From Luteimonas terrae (GTDB lineage: Bacteria > Pseudomonadota > Gammaproteobacteria > Xanthomonadales > Xanthomonadaceae): a stretch of 64,000 bases of DNA. Below are positions 1-10,223 of this stretch, one piece after another. The position numbers were made by a program, and so were the translations under genes. How positions within the stretch are numbered: position 1 is the stretch's first letter; every line of letters starts with the position of its first letter. The stretch is taken from NCBI RefSeq assembly GCF_004358165.1, contig NZ_SMTG01000002.1:1736001-1800000 (forward strand), written 5' to 3'. The notes below the pieces were generated by a model. That model was not told where the DNA came from. It was given only the letters and a program-made list of their open reading frames with translations, and did no database searches.

Positions 1-1
1 C

Positions 2-1366
2 GAACTGCTGCGCAAGTTCCAGCCGCGCGGCGACTCGCCGCTGCCGCGCCGCCAGCTCGCGACCAGTGAAGTCTCCGATGCGCTGCGTCAGCTGCAGCAG
101 CAGCCGACCGGCGCCGGGCGCAATGCGCGGAGCCTGGTCGACATCAAGCGCTCGCTGCTCGCGCAGGCCCGCCAGCGCGACGGCGAAGGCGCGAGCCTGG
201 CCCCGCAGGACGAAGACGCGTTCGAACTGCTCGGCATGCTCTACGGCCACATCGAACAGGAGATCCGCACCGAGGCGCCGGCCGCGCCGCTGGTGCGCGA
301 CCTGCAGATTCCGGTGCTGCGCGCAGCGCTGCAGGACCATTCCTTCTTCACCCGCCAGCGCCACCCGGCGCGGCAACTGCTCAACACCGTCGCCGAGAGC
401 GCGGCCAGCTGGCACGACGACACCGCGTTCGACCCGCGCGTGGAGACCGCGCTGCGCGCTGCGGTGGCTTACGTCGTCGCCAATTACGAAGGCGATGTCG
501 CGGTCTTCGCCGAGGGCAACGCCAAGGTGCAGGCCCAGCTGCAGGCGCAGGCACGCACCGCCGAACTGCAGGAGCGCCGGCACATCGAGGCCGCGCGCGG
601 CCGCGAGAAGCTGGCCGCCGCACGCGCGCGCGCCGACGAACTGATGCAGGGCATCGTCGGCGACCGGCGTCTGCCGCGGTTCTCGCGCGCGTTGCTCGAC
701 CAGTCCTGGGCCGATGTGCTGACCCTCACCCTCCTGCGTCACGGCGAGTATTCGGAGGAGGCCAATCGCCAGCTCGACACGACCCGCCGCATCGTCGATG
801 CCTCGCTGGCGGTGATGCCGCGCGACGACGACAGCCTGCAGGCCGAAGTCGAATCCGCGCTGGGCCACGTCGGCTACCACGGCGAGGAAGCGACGGTGAT
901 CGCGCAGCGCCTGACCAGCCACCGCAGCGACGAGGACGATGCCGCCTCGCGCACCGAACTGGCGATGAAGCTCAAGGCCCGCGCGCGGCTGGGCGAGGAG
1001 GCCGGGACCGCCCGACGCGAGAAGCTGCCGCCACGCACGCCGGACGAGCAGGCCCAGTACGACCATCTGCGCACGTTGCCCTTCGGCACCTGGATCGAGT
1101 TCACCACCAACCAGCAGGGCGACATGGTGCGCCGGCGCATGTCCTGGTACAGCCCGATGACCGATCACGTGCTGTTCGTGAACCAGCGTGGCCAGCGCAC
1201 CGGCGAACAGTCGATGGATGCGGTGTCGCGCCTGATGGCCTCGGGCAACGCCCGTGTGGTGACCGCCGACCGCGGCCACCTCGTCGACCGCGCCTGGCAG
1301 GCGGCGATGGGCGCCCTGCGCAGCTTTGCCGGCCGCGGCGAACAGCGTTCCGAGGTGACGGCATGA
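2..1366 (+). CDS. DUF1631 family protein (5' end missing)
   Basis: The reading frame is open from the first bases of the window, so the gene begins upstream; 454 C-terminal residues are present. It is charged and Arg/Ala/Glu-rich, with long helical stretches and a C-terminal part running from the 'LRTLPFGTWIEF' region through 'VLFVNQRGQR'. This architecture fits the DUF1631 family, whose biochemical role is not established. Its stop overlaps the start of the PilZ gene by ATGA, so the two are probably translated together, which suggests (inference) a link to cyclic-di-GMP signalling. An internal ATG at 236 is not the true start, because the frame continues upstream with the same protein-like character. 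Confidence 0.75.
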   Translation, partial: ELLRKFQPRGDSPLPRRQLATSEVSDALRQLQQQPTGAGRNARSLVDIKRSLLAQARQRDGEGASLAPQDEDAFELLGMLYGHIEQEIRTEAPAAPLVRDLQIPVLRAALQDHSFFTRQRHPARQLLNTVAESAASWHDDTAFDPRVETALRAAVAYVVANYEGDVAVFAEGNAKVQAQLQAQARTAELQERRHIEAARGREKLAAARARADELMQGIVGDRRLPRFSRALLDQSWADVLTLTLLRHGEYSEEANRQLDTTRRIVDASLAVMPRDDDSLQAEVESALGHVGYHGEEATVIAQRLTSHRSDEDDAASRTELAMKLKARARLGEEAGTARREKLPPRTPDEQAQYDHLRTLPFGTWIEFTTNQQGDMVRRRMSWYSPMTDHVLFVNQRGQRTGEQSMDAVSRLMASGNARVVTADRGHLVDRAWQAAMGALRSFAGRGEQRSEVTA

Positions 1367-1707
1367 TGCAGGAGTTCCGCCGCGCCCGCCGGCGCAAGGC
1401 GCCCGAGGTGATCCTCGTGACCGACGCGATGACCGCACGCGTGGTCGGCCGCGTCGGCAACCTGTCGGAGACCGGCATGTTGCTGATCGCCAGCGAGCCC
1501 TTCGTCGAGGACGGCCTGTACCAGCTGTCCTTCACTCTTCCCGACGCGCCGGACACCCCGGTCGAGATCGGCGCGCATCTGCTGTGGCTCGACGATGCCA
1601 CGCTGGCGGGTGCGAGCTGGGCGGGCTTCCGCTTCATCGCGACGACGCCGTCGCTCGCGCACCGCTTGCAGAACTGGGTCAACGCTCCGGGCAGTCATTA
1701 CGCCTGA
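1363..1707 (+). CDS. PilZ domain protein, probable c-di-GMP receptor
   Basis: This is a 114-residue single-domain protein. The N-terminus carries an arginine-rich RxxxR element (R6/R10 or R7/R11), and residues 33-38 read NLSETG, matching the (D/N)xSxxG motif. In PilZ domains these two elements together bind cyclic di-GMP. No other domain is present, so it probably works by contacting a partner, possibly the DUF1631 protein whose gene overlaps it by 4 bases. There are no membrane segments, so it is expected in the cytoplasm. Confidence 0.88.
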   Translation: MMQEFRRARRRKAPEVILVTDAMTARVVGRVGNLSETGMLLIASEPFVEDGLYQLSFTLPDAPDTPVEIGAHLLWLDDATLAGASWAGFRFIATTPSLAHRLQNWVNAPGSHYA

Positions 1708-1732
1708 GGCGGCGTGCGGCATCGGTCCGTGA

Positions 1733-1751
1733 CGCCCGCGGCCCGCGGGCG
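1733..1751. terminator. GC hairpin between convergent PilZ gene and kup
   Basis: A near-perfect inverted repeat (CGCCCGCGG then CCGCGGGCG around one base) sits in the 48 bases between the two convergent stop codons. It lacks a T-run on either side, so it is only a candidate bidirectional terminator. Confidence 0.4.
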
Positions 1752-1755
1752 CCCG

Positions 1756-3681
1756 TCAGATCTGGACCTGCGATCCCAACTCCACCAGTCGGTTTCCCGG
1801 AATCCGGAAGAACCCGGTCGCGGGCGCCGCGTTGCGATGCATCAGCGCGAACAGCTTGTCGCGCCAGACCGGCATGCCGCGGCGCGGGCTGGCGACGACG
1901 GTCTCGCGACTGGTGAAGTAGGTCGTGTCCATCGGGTCGACGCAGATGCCGCCTTCGATGTCGCCCGCGCGCATCAGCGCCATCGGCACGTCCGGCGTTT
2001 CCATGAAGCCGAAGCGCAGGGTGAAACGATAGAAATCGTCGCCGATCGATTCGATCTTCAGGCGCCGGTCGTTGGCCGCATAGGGCAGCGTCAGCGTCTC
2101 GACGGTCAGGAACACGTTGCGCGCGTGCAGCACCTTGTTGTGCTTGAGGTTGTGCATCAGCGCATGCGGCACGATGCCGCGGTCGCTGGTGAGGAAGATC
2201 GCGGTGCCGGGCACGCGCGCCGGCGGGGCGAGCATCAGGCCGGGAATGAAGGTGTCCAGGCGGATGCCGTCCTTGCGGATCTCGTCGTGCAGCAGCTGCC
2301 GCCCGCGACGCCAGGTGCGCAGCAGGGTGAACAGCGTGATGCCGAGCACCAGCGGGAACCAGGCGCCCTGCAGCACCTTGGCGCCGTTGGCGATCACGAA
2401 CGCGAGGTCGAGCAGGATGAAGCCCGCGCACGAGGGCAGCACCCACTTGCGCCAGCGCGGCCACAGCGCGCGGGCGACGACGATCAACAGCAGCGTATCG
2501 ATGAACATCGTCAGCGACACCGAGATGCCGTAGGCCGCGGCCAGCGCCGAAGACGTCTGGAACGTCAGCACCAGCGCGATCACCACGACCGCCATCGCCC
2601 AGTTGATGCCGGGGATGTAGATCTGGCCGATCGTGTCGCTGGAGGTGTGGCGCACGTGCATGCGCGGGATGTAGCCCAGCTGCATCGCCTGGCGGGCGAT
2701 CGAGAAGCCGCCGGTGATCACCGCCTGCGAGGCGATGACAGTCGCGCAGGTGGCGAGCACGATCATCGGCCAGCGCGCCCACTCGGGCACGCCGATGTAG
2801 AACGGGTTGCGGATCGCGGCCGGATCCTCGAGCACCAGCGCGCCCTGCCCCAGATAGTTGAGCATCAGCGCCGGCAGCACGAAGAAATACCAGGCGTAGC
2901 GGATCGGCTTGGCGCCGAAGTGCCCCATGTCGGTGTAGATCGCCTCGCCGCCGGTCACCGCCAGCACCACGGCGCCGAAGATGAAGATGCCGCCCCAGCT
3001 GTGCTCGACGAAGAAGTTCGCCGCCCACCACGGGTTGATCGCGTGCAGCACTTCCGGCTCGTGCAGAATGTTGAGCACGCCCAGCACCGCGAGCGCGCTG
3101 AACCACAGGATCATGATCGGGCCGAACACGCGGCCGACCTTGGCGGTGCCGAAGCGCTGCGTCGCGAACAGCAGCGCCAGCACGACGACGGTGATCGGGA
3201 TGATCCACGCGTGCAGTCCGGGCGCGACGACCTCCAGGCCCTCGACCGCCGACAGCACCGAGATTGCCGGCGTGATCACGCCATCGCTGAAGAACAACGA
3301 CGCGCCGAACACGCCGAGGATGCCGACCAGGTAGGCCGACTTGCCACCCTTGGCGAGGCAGCGCTGGGCCAGCGCCATCAGCGCCATGATCCCGCCCTCG
3401 CCGTCGTTGTCGGCGCGCAGGATGATCGTGACGTACTTGAACGTCACCACGATCATCAGCGACCAGAAGATCATCGACAGCACGCCGAGCACGGTGTCGT
3501 GGTTGGCGATCAGGCCGTAGTGCTCGGAGAACGCTTCGCGAAGCGTGTACAGCGGGCTGGTGCCGATGTCGCCGAAGACGACGCCGATCGCGCCGGCGAC
3601 GAGGCCTGCGAGCCCCACCTGGCCGTGCGATGTGCCATGGGAACGCGGGCCCGTGCCGGGCGTGCTGCTGGGGTGTGACAT
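1756..3681 (-). CDS. kup: Kup potassium uptake permease
   Basis: This is a 641-residue inner-membrane proton-coupled K+ transporter, close to the 622 residues of the E. coli protein. The family signature [13 protein letters not shown] is at residues 37-49, and the motif [11 protein letters not shown] follows in the third hydrophobic stretch. About 12 hydrophobic segments precede a soluble C-terminal domain of roughly 180 residues. The start is placed at the ATG of MSHPSST because upstream sequence in this frame overlaps ruvA and lacks protein-like character. It lies 34 bases downstream of ruvA on the same strand, in the place where ruvB often sits. The ribosome-binding site is weak. Confidence 0.93.
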   Translation of the reverse strand: MSHPSSTPGTGPRSHGTSHGQVGLAGLVAGAIGVVFGDIGTSPLYTLREAFSEHYGLIANHDTVLGVLSMIFWSLMIVVTFKYVTIILRADNDGEGGIMALMALAQRCLAKGGKSAYLVGILGVFGASLFFSDGVITPAISVLSAVEGLEVVAPGLHAWIIPITVVVLALLFATQRFGTAKVGRVFGPIMILWFSALAVLGVLNILHEPEVLHAINPWWAANFFVEHSWGGIFIFGAVVLAVTGGEAIYTDMGHFGAKPIRYAWYFFVLPALMLNYLGQGALVLEDPAAIRNPFYIGVPEWARWPMIVLATCATVIASQAVITGGFSIARQAMQLGYIPRMHVRHTSSDTIGQIYIPGINWAMAVVVIALVLTFQTSSALAAAYGISVSLTMFIDTLLLIVVARALWPRWRKWVLPSCAGFILLDLAFVIANGAKVLQGAWFPLVLGITLFTLLRTWRRGRQLLHDEIRKDGIRLDTFIPGLMLAPPARVPGTAIFLTSDRGIVPHALMHNLKHNKVLHARNVFLTVETLTLPYAANDRRLKIESIGDDFYRFTLRFGFMETPDVPMALMRAGDIEGGICVDPMDTTYFTSRETVVASPRRGMPVWRDKLFALMHRNAAPATGFFRIPGNRLVELGSQVQI

Positions 3682-3715
3682 GGAGGTGTCGACCTGGCCG
3701 ACGGAGTTGAGGGGG

Positions 3716-4306
3716 TCAGCGAAGCGCGGACTGTAGCGCTTTCCGGATGATGGTTTCGGGCGGGTCGCCTTCACCCGCCGCGGCCTTGGCCATCTTCTGC
3801 GCCTCGGCCGGCTTGTAGCCCAGCTGCTGCAGGGCCACGACGGCCTCCGACAGCGGGTCGGCGGGCACCGGCGCGCTACCGATGGCGCCACCGGCGCCGG
3901 CGAGGTCGGCCGCGCGGTCGCGCAGTTCCACCACGATGCGCTCGGCGGTCTTCTTGCCGATGCCGGGAATCTTGGTCAGCGCGGTGACGTCGCCGGTCTG
4001 CACCAGGCGTGCGAAGGCATCCACGCTGACGCCCGACAGCACCGCCAGCGCGATCTTCGCGCCGATGCCGGTGACTTTCTGCACGTCGCGGAACAGCCGC
4101 CGCTCGGACTCGTGGAGGAAGCCGTACAGCGAGACGCTGTCCTCCTTCTGCGCGTAGTGCGTGAACAGCGCGACCTCGCGGCCCACCTCGGGCAGGTCGT
4201 AGAAGGTGCTCATCGGCGCTTCGAGCTCGTAACCGACGCCGCCCACGTCGATCACCAGCCACGGCGGCGCCTTGTGCGCCAGCGTGCCGCGCAGTCTTCC
4301 GATCAT
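3716..4306 (-). CDS. ruvA: Holliday junction branch migration protein RuvA
   Basis: The 196-residue protein begins MIGRLRGTL, the typical RuvA start, after a strong AGGAGGG ribosome-binding site. An N-terminal OB-fold domain (1-65) is followed by two helix-hairpin-helix motifs ([15 protein letters not shown] and [18 protein letters not shown], about 70-130) that grip the junction DNA. The C-terminal three-helix domain (about 150-196) contacts RuvB. RuvA tetramers hold Holliday junctions for RuvB-driven migration and RuvC cutting. It is transcribed after ruvC, but no ruvB follows in this window. Confidence 0.95.
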   Translation of the reverse strand: MIGRLRGTLAHKAPPWLVIDVGGVGYELEAPMSTFYDLPEVGREVALFTHYAQKEDSVSLYGFLHESERRLFRDVQKVTGIGAKIALAVLSGVSVDAFARLVQTGDVTALTKIPGIGKKTAERIVVELRDRAADLAGAGGAIGSAPVPADPLSEAVVALQQLGYKPAEAQKMAKAAAGEGDPPETIIRKALQSALR

Positions 4307-4412
4307 CGGGACCCTCCTGGGGAAACGGTTGAAGCGGTGCCGGCACGCACGCAAGCAGCGCGCCAACCGCGCGCCATTGCGCGAACGGATGCCAGCCTGC
4401 GACAGCCCGCGC

Positions 4413-4937
4413 TCATCCCTTGCGACTCCAGGCCTGGCGCACGTCGACGCCGAGGCGCCTGGCGCTGGCGCGCACATGGGCGTGGGTGATCGCCACCGCC
4501 AGTGCATCGGCCGCGTCGGCCTGCAGCTTGCCGCTCAGGCCCAGCATCAGGCCGACCATGTGCTGGACCTGGGTCTTCTCCGCGCTGCCGCGGCCGACCA
4601 CGGCCAGCTTGATCTCGCTGGCCGCGTATTCGTTGACCGGCAGATCGCGCAGCACCACCGCGCCGATCGCGGCGCCACGGGCCTGGCCGAGCTTGAGCGC
4701 GGAATCGGGATTGCGCGCCATGAACACCTTCTCGATCGCGACCTCGTCGGGACGGTGCTCGACGATCAGCGCGGTCAGCCCGTCGAGCAGGCGCCGCAAC
4801 CGCGACGGGAAATCGCCCGCGGTCAGCAGCACCAGCGGCGCGTGGAAGACGTGCGTCACCCGGCCGGCGGCGTCGACGTCGATGATGCCGACTCCGGTGC
4901 GTTGCGAGCCGGGATCGATGCCGAGGATGCGGGTCAC
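4413..4937 (-). CDS. ruvC: Crossover junction endodeoxyribonuclease RuvC
   Basis: The 174-residue protein matches the 173-residue E. coli enzyme. The four acidic catalytic residues are visible: D8 (LGIDPGSQ), E69 (VAIEKVF), D141 and D144 ([10 protein letters not shown]). It cleaves Holliday junctions symmetrically with Mg2+ within the RuvABC resolvasome. The start is a GTG giving the family-typical (M)TRILGIDPG; no ATG is available nearby. It lies upstream of ruvA and downstream of yebC on the same strand, the common bacterial order. Confidence 0.95.
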   Translation of the reverse strand: MTRILGIDPGSQRTGVGIIDVDAAGRVTHVFHAPLVLLTAGDFPSRLRRLLDGLTALIVEHRPDEVAIEKVFMARNPDSALKLGQARGAAIGAVVLRDLPVNEYAASEIKLAVVGRGSAEKTQVQHMVGLMLGLSGKLQADAADALAVAITHAHVRASARRLGVDVRQAWSRKG

Positions 4938-5001
4938 TTGACGGCCGGGATTCGGAATCGGGGGTTCGGGAACGCCGGTGCACGGCGGTTCCCGGCCGCC
5001 A

Positions 5002-5730
5002 TCAGGCGTCGCCGAGCGACGCCTGGTCGACGTTGGAGTACACCGCCTGCACGTCGTCGAGGTCTTCGAGCAGATCGAGCAGCTTGCGCACCTGCGGCGC
5101 GGTGTCGGCATCGACGGCGATGTCGTTGTCGGCGCGGAAGGTGAGTTCGGCATGCGCCGGCTGCACGCCGGCGGCGACCATCGCATCACGCACGGTCTCG
5201 AACGCCTCGGGCGAGGTCAGCACGTCGATCGCGCCGTCCTCGGGGTAGACCACCACGTCGTCGGCGCCGGCTTCGATCGCCGCCTCGGTCACCGCATCCT
5301 CGTCGGCGCCTTCGAAACTCAGCACGCCCAGACGCTTGAACATGAAGGCGACCGAGCCTTCGGTGCCCATGTTGCCGCCGCACTTGCCGAACGCGTGGCG
5401 GACTTCGGCCACGGTGCGCACGCGGTTGTCGGTCAGCGTGTCGACGATCACGGCGACACCGCCGGGCGCGTAGCCCTCGTAGCGGATCTCCTCGTATTCG
5501 ACGCCTTCCAGCTCACCGGTGGCCTTCTTGATCGCGCGCTCAACCACGTCCTTGGACATGTTCTGCGCCATGCCCTTGTCGATCGCCGCACGCAGGCGCG
5601 GGTTGTTCGCCGGATCGCCGCCACCGGCGCGCGCCGCGACGCCGATCTCGCGGATGATCTTGGTGAAGATCTTGCCGCGCTTGGCGTCGGTCGCGTTCTT
5701 GCGGGCCTCGATCGAAGGTCCTCGTCCCAT
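5002..5730 (-). CDS. yebC: YebC/PmpR family protein
   Basis: This is a 242-residue protein of the YebC/PmpR/TACO1 family. The N-terminus reads [12 protein letters not shown] rather than the commoner MAGHSKW, as in the YeeN-like branch. Conserved segments include [14 protein letters not shown] (residues 17-30) and [14 protein letters not shown], in the middle of the protein. Members were described as transcriptional regulators, and more recent work links the family to translation of difficult mRNAs. Here it precedes ruvC and ruvA in the same direction, the classic arrangement. It has no membrane segment. Confidence 0.92.
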   Translation of the reverse strand: MGRGPSIEARKNATDAKRGKIFTKIIREIGVAARAGGGDPANNPRLRAAIDKGMAQNMSKDVVERAIKKATGELEGVEYEEIRYEGYAPGGVAVIVDTLTDNRVRTVAEVRHAFGKCGGNMGTEGSVAFMFKRLGVLSFEGADEDAVTEAAIEAGADDVVVYPEDGAIDVLTSPEAFETVRDAMVAAGVQPAHAELTFRADNDIAVDADTAPQVRKLLDLLEDLDDVQAVYSNVDQASLGDA

Positions 5731-5766
5731 GGGTCGTGTCGTCTGTCGGCGTTGGAGCCGGCGATT

Positions 5767-6408
5767 TTACTCCGCCCGCTCCGGGCGCGCGTGTTCGAAG
5801 CGGCCACAGCGCAGGAATCCTGCGGTCTGGCGCATCGCATCGGTCGAGAGCAGCAGCCCGCTGTGGCTGGCCTGCACGACGATGTGGTCGGCCAGCGCGG
5901 GCGAGCGGGTCTCGTCCACCGACACCGTGCCGTCGTGCGGCCCGTCGAAGCGCGCCAGCAGCGCACCCAGGCCGCGCGGCACGCAGCCGGCGACCATGCC
6001 GACCTCGAAGCGGGCCGGCCATTCGACGCAGCCGCTGTGCAGGATGTCGGCACTGCGGCCGAAATACAGATGCGACATCGGCACCCGCGACAGCGCGTGC
6101 GCCGCGCCGCTGCCGCAGACCGGCGAGCCCAGGCAGACGATGCGGCGCACCGGCAGCCCGGGCAACGCGCCCGCCGCCTGCAGCGCCGACAGGCCGCCGA
6201 GGCTGTGGCCGACGACGTGGGCCGGCCCCCGTGCGAGCGCATCGGCCAGACGTTCGGCCGCCGCGTCCGGACCGCCGGCGATGCTCGGATAGCCGATGAT
6301 CTCCGGTTCGAACCCGGCCTCGGCCAGGCCACGCGCGAAGCGTCGCATCGTCAGGCCGACCATCCAGATGCCGTGCAGCAGCAGCACCCGTGTCGGCGCC
6401 GTGCTCAC
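5767..6408 (-). CDS. Alpha/beta hydrolase (lipase-like)
   Basis: The 213-residue protein starts with a GTG that overlaps the stop of the upstream AraC gene (GTGA), indicating translational coupling. An early LLLHGIW strand carries the oxyanion-hole HG, and the nucleophile elbow is GHSLGG with Ser69. A late Asp (FDGPHDGTVS) and His (VQASHSGLL) could complete the triad. This is the short PGAP1/lipase-like type without a cap domain. The substrate is unknown. Co-expression with a regulator next to ohr hints at detoxification or lipid turnover, which is inference only. Confidence 0.82.
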   Translation of the reverse strand: MSTAPTRVLLLHGIWMVGLTMRRFARGLAEAGFEPEIIGYPSIAGGPDAAAERLADALARGPAHVVGHSLGGLSALQAAGALPGLPVRRIVCLGSPVCGSGAAHALSRVPMSHLYFGRSADILHSGCVEWPARFEVGMVAGCVPRGLGALLARFDGPHDGTVSVDETRSPALADHIVVQASHSGLLLSTDAMRQTAGFLRCGRFEHARPERAE

Positions 6409-7205
6409 GCAGCCGCCCCGTGCGCGACGCGCGCCTGTCGCCAGGCACGCGGGGACACCCCGCTGTGCGCCTTGAAGGCACGCGACAGCGCGGCCTCGCT
6501 GCCGTAGCCGACCTCGTCGGCGATCAGCTTCAGCGGCCGGCCGCGGCGCAGCGCGCGTTGCGCCAGGCCGATGCGCCAGCCCTGCAGATACTGTCCCGGC
6601 GTCTGTCCGACCGACGCGCGGAACGCATCGGCGAACGCGCTGCGCGACATGCCGGCCGCGTCGGCCAGCGTGTCCAGCGACCAGGGGTGCGCCGGCGCGT
6701 CGTGCATCGCCACCAGCGCGCGCCGCAGGCGCGGATGCGCCATGCCGGCCAGCAGGCCGCCGCGCAGCGCACCGGCCTCCATCTGCTGGCGCAGCACCTG
6801 GACCAGCAGCGCTTCGACGAGTTTCTCGATCAGCGCGGTGCGACCGCAGCGACCATCGAAGGCTTCCTCGAACAGCAGCGCCAGCAGCCCGTCCGAACCG
6901 GGCAGCGCGTCGGGCGACATCCACACCGTTGCCGGCAGCGCCACGGCCAGCGGATTGTCGGCGTCCCCCTCGAAGTGCAGGCGCACACGCATCCACGCCG
7001 CTTCGGGCGCGGGCAGGACGGGCGCGCTCGCATCCGCGCGTGCCTGCAACAGCAGGCCCGGCCCCTGCCACGCGCCGGTGCCGGGCACCACCAGTCCGCC
7101 CTCGCGCAGCAACCACAGGGCCGGTCCCGAGGCGCCGTCGCCGGGCGGATCGACGCGGGCGGCGATCGGGAAGCGGTCGAGCAAAGCGGCGAGGCGATCG
7201 ACCAT
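6405..7205 (-). CDS. AraC-family regulator with cupin N-terminal domain
   Basis: The 266-residue protein has an N-terminal cupin_6-type sensor domain (about 1-165) and a C-terminal double helix-turn-helix (about 170-262, from [19 protein letters not shown] to [16 protein letters not shown]). I chose the ATG at 7205 because a GGAG element lies 7 bases upstream and [11 protein letters not shown] matches the usual family start; a TTG at 7223 would add six residues. It is divergent from ohr and overlaps the hydrolase gene downstream, so it may control both. Confidence 0.85.
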   Translation of the reverse strand: MVDRLAALLDRFPIAARVDPPGDGASGPALWLLREGGLVVPGTGAWQGPGLLLQARADASAPVLPAPEAAWMRVRLHFEGDADNPLAVALPATVWMSPDALPGSDGLLALLFEEAFDGRCGRTALIEKLVEALLVQVLRQQMEAGALRGGLLAGMAHPRLRRALVAMHDAPAHPWSLDTLADAAGMSRSAFADAFRASVGQTPGQYLQGWRIGLAQRALRRGRPLKLIADEVGYGSEAALSRAFKAHSGVSPRAWRQARVAHGAAA

Positions 7206-7228
7206 TTCAGGACTCCGGGACAAGTTTC

Positions 7229-7279
7229 ATGGACGTTGTATCACCAGTCGTCGCCGATTGGCGTGCACGATGCGTCCAT
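7229..7279. promoter_or_regulatory. Inverted half-sites between AraC regulator and ohr
   Basis: ATGGACG (7229-7235) and CGTCCAT (7273-7279) form a perfect 7-base inverted repeat with centres 44 bases apart, about four DNA turns. It sits in the 116-base divergent promoter region. It may be an operator for the AraC protein, but chance occurrence is possible. Confidence 0.3.
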
Positions 7280-7321
7280 CGCCGCACGGCATGTCGCCGG
7301 CGGCTCCACTGGAGATGTCCG

Positions 7322-7750
7322 ATGTCCATCGAAACCGTGCTCTACACCGCCACCGCCAGCGCCACTGGCGGCCGCGAGGGCCGCGCCACCTCGTCCGACA
7401 ACGTGCTCGACGTGACCCTGTCGACCCCGCGCGAACTCGGCGGTGCCGGCGGTCCGGGTACGAACCCCGAACAGCTGTTCGCGGCCGGCTATTCGGCCTG
7501 CTTCCTGGGCGCGCTGAAGTTCGTCGCCGGCCAGCACAAGGTCGCACTGCCGGCCGACACCACCGTCACCGGCAAGGTCGGCATCGGCAAGATTCCGACC
7601 GGCTTCCGCATCCAGGCCGACCTCACCATCTCGGCGCCGGGCGTGGACCGCGCGCAGCTGCAGACCCTCGTCGACGCCGCGCACATCGTGTGCCCGTACT
7701 CGAACGCGACCCGCGGCAACATCGACGTGACGCTGTCGATCGCCGGGTGA
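7322..7750 (+). CDS. ohr: Organic hydroperoxide resistance protein Ohr
   Basis: The 142-residue thiol peroxidase of the OsmC/Ohr family retains all key residues: catalytic Cys60 (GYSACFLG), resolving Cys124 (HIVCPYSN), and Arg18 and Glu50 that activate the peroxidatic cysteine. It reduces fatty-acid and other organic hydroperoxides with electrons usually from lipoylated proteins. A GGAG element lies 8 bases before the ATG. Ohr is usually controlled by the MarR-type OhrR, but no ohrR is adjacent here; instead an AraC regulator is divergent. The spacing [13 protein letters not shown] near the C-terminus is typical of Ohr rather than OsmC. Confidence 0.95.
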   Translation: MSIETVLYTATASATGGREGRATSSDNVLDVTLSTPRELGGAGGPGTNPEQLFAAGYSACFLGALKFVAGQHKVALPADTTVTGKVGIGKIPTGFRIQADLTISAPGVDRAQLQTLVDAAHIVCPYSNATRGNIDVTLSIAG

Positions 7751-7787
7751 GACGTACAGGGGGCGGGACGCGCGTCGCGCGTTCCGC

Positions 7788-8309
7788 TCAGCCCTGCGCC
7801 GGGCGGCGCAGGATGAATTCCAGGTCCTGGACCGTACCGACCGGGAAGATGTATTCGCCGACCTTGTCGAAGCCGAAGCGCGCGTAGAACCTCTGCGCGC
7901 CGACATTCTCCGACCATGCGCCGACCCACAGCGTGCGCGGCCCGTCGCGCAGCAGCCAGTCCATCGCGGCATCCATCATCCGCGTGCCGTTGCCGCCGGC
8001 CTGGTGGCCCTGCACGAGATACAGGCGCTTGAGCTCGCCATCGCCTTTTGCGACGTCGGCGTGCGGCAGACCGCAAGGGCCGGCCGCCGCATGGCCGACG
8101 GCCTCGCCATCGACTTCGAGCAGCCAGACCGCGTAGTCCGGGTGCGCGAGGATCGTGCGCTGCTTCTCCACCGCGTAGGCATCGGCAATGAAATCCGCCA
8201 GATCCTGCGGCGGATACAGATGGCCGAAGGTTTCGGTGAACGTGCGCGCGGCCAGCGTCGACAGCGTCTGTGCGTCGTCGACGGTGGCGCGGCGGAGCGT
8301 CGCGGTCAT
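7788..8309 (-). CDS. GNAT-family N-acetyltransferase
   Basis: The 173-residue protein carries the GNAT acetyl-CoA binding element QGHQAGGNGTRMMD (about residues 103-116), which fits the (R/Q)xxGxG/A signature. The late motif WSENVGAQRFYARFGF is the usual GNAT strand-helix near the C-terminus. The acceptor is unknown; it resembles small cytosolic acetyltransferases acting on amines or metabolites. Its start lies 4 bases after the aspS stop on the same strand, so it is probably co-transcribed with aspS. Confidence 0.88.
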   Translation of the reverse strand: MTATLRRATVDDAQTLSTLAARTFTETFGHLYPPQDLADFIADAYAVEKQRTILAHPDYAVWLLEVDGEAVGHAAAGPCGLPHADVAKGDGELKRLYLVQGHQAGGNGTRMMDAAMDWLLRDGPRTLWVGAWSENVGAQRFYARFGFDKVGEYIFPVGTVQDLEFILRRPAQG

Positions 8310-8313
8310 GCGA

Positions 8314-10089
8314 TCAGCTCGCGGCCTTCTCGGCCCGCGGACGCACCTGGATGTGCACTTCGGCCAGTTGCGCATCGGCGATCGGCGACGGCGCATCGGT
8401 CATCAGGCATTGCGCGCCGGTGGTCTTGGGGAACGCGATCACGTCGCGGATCGACTCGGTGCCGGCCATCAGCGCGGCGATGCGGTCGATGCCGAACGCG
8501 ATGCCGCCGTGCGGCGGCGCGCCGTACTTGAGCGCGTCGAGCAGGAAGCCGAACTTCGCCTGCGCTTCCTCGGCGCCGATGCCCAGCAGCTCGAACACCG
8601 CCGACTGCATCGACGCGCGGTGGATGCGGATCGAACCGCCACCGATCTCGTTGCCGTTGAGCACCATGTCGTAACCGCGCGACACGGCCGTCCCGGCATT
8701 CGCGCGCAGGTCGGCCTCGTCGTCGACCGACGGTGCGGTGAAGGGGTGATGCAGGGCGACATAGCGCTGCGCCTCGTCGTCCCATTCGAACATCGGGAAA
8801 TCGGTGACCCACAGCGGCGCCCAGCCGTCGGCGACCAGAGCGAAGTCCTTGCCCGCCTTCAGGCGCACCGCGCCCATGAAGTCGCTGACGGTCGAATACT
8901 TGCCGGCGCCAAAGAACACGAGATCGCCGTTGCCGGCACCGACGTGCGCGACCAGCGCGGCGAACGCGGCCTCGTCGAAGAACTTCTGGATCGGCGACGA
9001 CACCTCGCCGGTCTCGGAAATCTTGATGTAGGCCAGACCCTTGGCGCCGTACTTGCCGGCATGCGCGGCATACTCGTCGATCTGCTTGCGGCTCAGATTC
9101 GCGCCGCCCGGAATGCGCAGCGCGCACACGCGTCCGCCGGCATCGGCAGCCGGACCGGTGAACACCGCAAAGCCGCTGTCCTTGACCAGATCGGCGACGT
9201 CGACCAGCTCCAGCGCGATGCGCAGGTCCGGCTTGTCGGAGCCGTAGCGGCGCATCGCCTCGGCATAGGTCATGCGCGGGAATTCGGCGGCGAGTTCAAC
9301 GTTCGCGACATCGCGGAACACGTCGCGGATCATCGCCTCGACCATGTCCTGCACGTCGCGCTCGGACACCCACGCGAACTCCATGTCGAGCTGGGTGAAT
9401 TCCAGCTGGCGATCGGCGCGCAGCGCCTCGTCGCGGAAGCAGCGTGCGATCTGGTAGTAGCGGTCGAAGCCCGCCATCATCAGGATCTGCTTGAACAGCT
9501 GCGGCGACTGCGGCAGCGCATAGAACTCGCCGGGATGCATGCGCGCCGGCACCAGGAAGTCGCGCGCACCTTCCGGCGTCGCCTTCGTCAGGATCGGCGT
9601 CTCGATGTCCTGGAAGCCCTTGGCGTCGAGCCAGTGACGCAGTGCGCTGACCAGCTTCGTGCGCGTGCGCATGCGGCGCTGCATCTCGGGGTGACGCAGG
9701 TCGAGATAGCGATACTTCAGGCGCGTCTCTTCGCCCGGGTTCTCGTGGTGGTGGAACGGCAGCGGCTCGGCCTTGTTGAGCACCTGGATCTCGGTCGCGA
9801 CGATCTCGACCTGGCCGGTGCGGATCTTTGCGTTGACCGAATGGCGCGCACGCACCACGCCGGTGATGCGCAACGCGTCCTCGTAGCCCACCTTCACCGC
9901 GGTCGCGATCACGTCCGCGTTGCCTTCGGCGTCCGACGGCTCGGCGACCACCTGCACGATGCCTTCATGATCGCGCAGGTCGATGAAGCACACGCCACCC
10001 AGATCGCGGGCGACGTCGGCCCAGCCGCACAGGGTGACGGTCTGGCCGATCAGCGATTCGTCGATCAGGCCGCAAAAATGGGTACGCAT
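8314..10089 (-). CDS. aspS: Aspartyl-tRNA synthetase
   Basis: The 591-residue bacterial-type class IIb synthetase has an N-terminal OB-fold anticodon-binding domain (about 1-105). Class II motif 2 follows ([19 protein letters not shown], around residue 215), then a GAD insertion domain, and motif 3 ([12 protein letters not shown]) near residue 535. It charges tRNA-Asp in the cytosol. The start MRTHFCGLI is preceded by CGGAG; the open frame extends 8 codons further without a ribosome-binding site. Whether it also charges tRNA-Asn cannot be decided without seeing gatCAB or asnS. Confidence 0.97.
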   Translation of the reverse strand: MRTHFCGLIDESLIGQTVTLCGWADVARDLGGVCFIDLRDHEGIVQVVAEPSDAEGNADVIATAVKVGYEDALRITGVVRARHSVNAKIRTGQVEIVATEIQVLNKAEPLPFHHHENPGEETRLKYRYLDLRHPEMQRRMRTRTKLVSALRHWLDAKGFQDIETPILTKATPEGARDFLVPARMHPGEFYALPQSPQLFKQILMMAGFDRYYQIARCFRDEALRADRQLEFTQLDMEFAWVSERDVQDMVEAMIRDVFRDVANVELAAEFPRMTYAEAMRRYGSDKPDLRIALELVDVADLVKDSGFAVFTGPAADAGGRVCALRIPGGANLSRKQIDEYAAHAGKYGAKGLAYIKISETGEVSSPIQKFFDEAAFAALVAHVGAGNGDLVFFGAGKYSTVSDFMGAVRLKAGKDFALVADGWAPLWVTDFPMFEWDDEAQRYVALHHPFTAPSVDDEADLRANAGTAVSRGYDMVLNGNEIGGGSIRIHRASMQSAVFELLGIGAEEAQAKFGFLLDALKYGAPPHGGIAFGIDRIAALMAGTESIRDVIAFPKTTGAQCLMTDAPSPIADAQLAEVHIQVRPRAEKAAS

Positions 10090-10223
10090 GGGAACTCCGG
10101 ACACGGGGGGCACCGACCTGCTGGGAGCGCGGGCCGGTGGCGCGGTGCATCGCGCGGGTTTTGACAGCCCGCTAGTTTAAGGCGTCACGCGGGGCCGCGC
10201 CGGGCACGGCCTGCGGGCAGGCG

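Noticed and set aside
1714-3678. Long plus-strand frame of 654 codons opposite kup
   Set aside because: The product is Arg/His/Asp/Gln-rich with no domain pattern; the minus strand encodes a clear Kup permease. It is a codon-bias shadow of GC-rich DNA.
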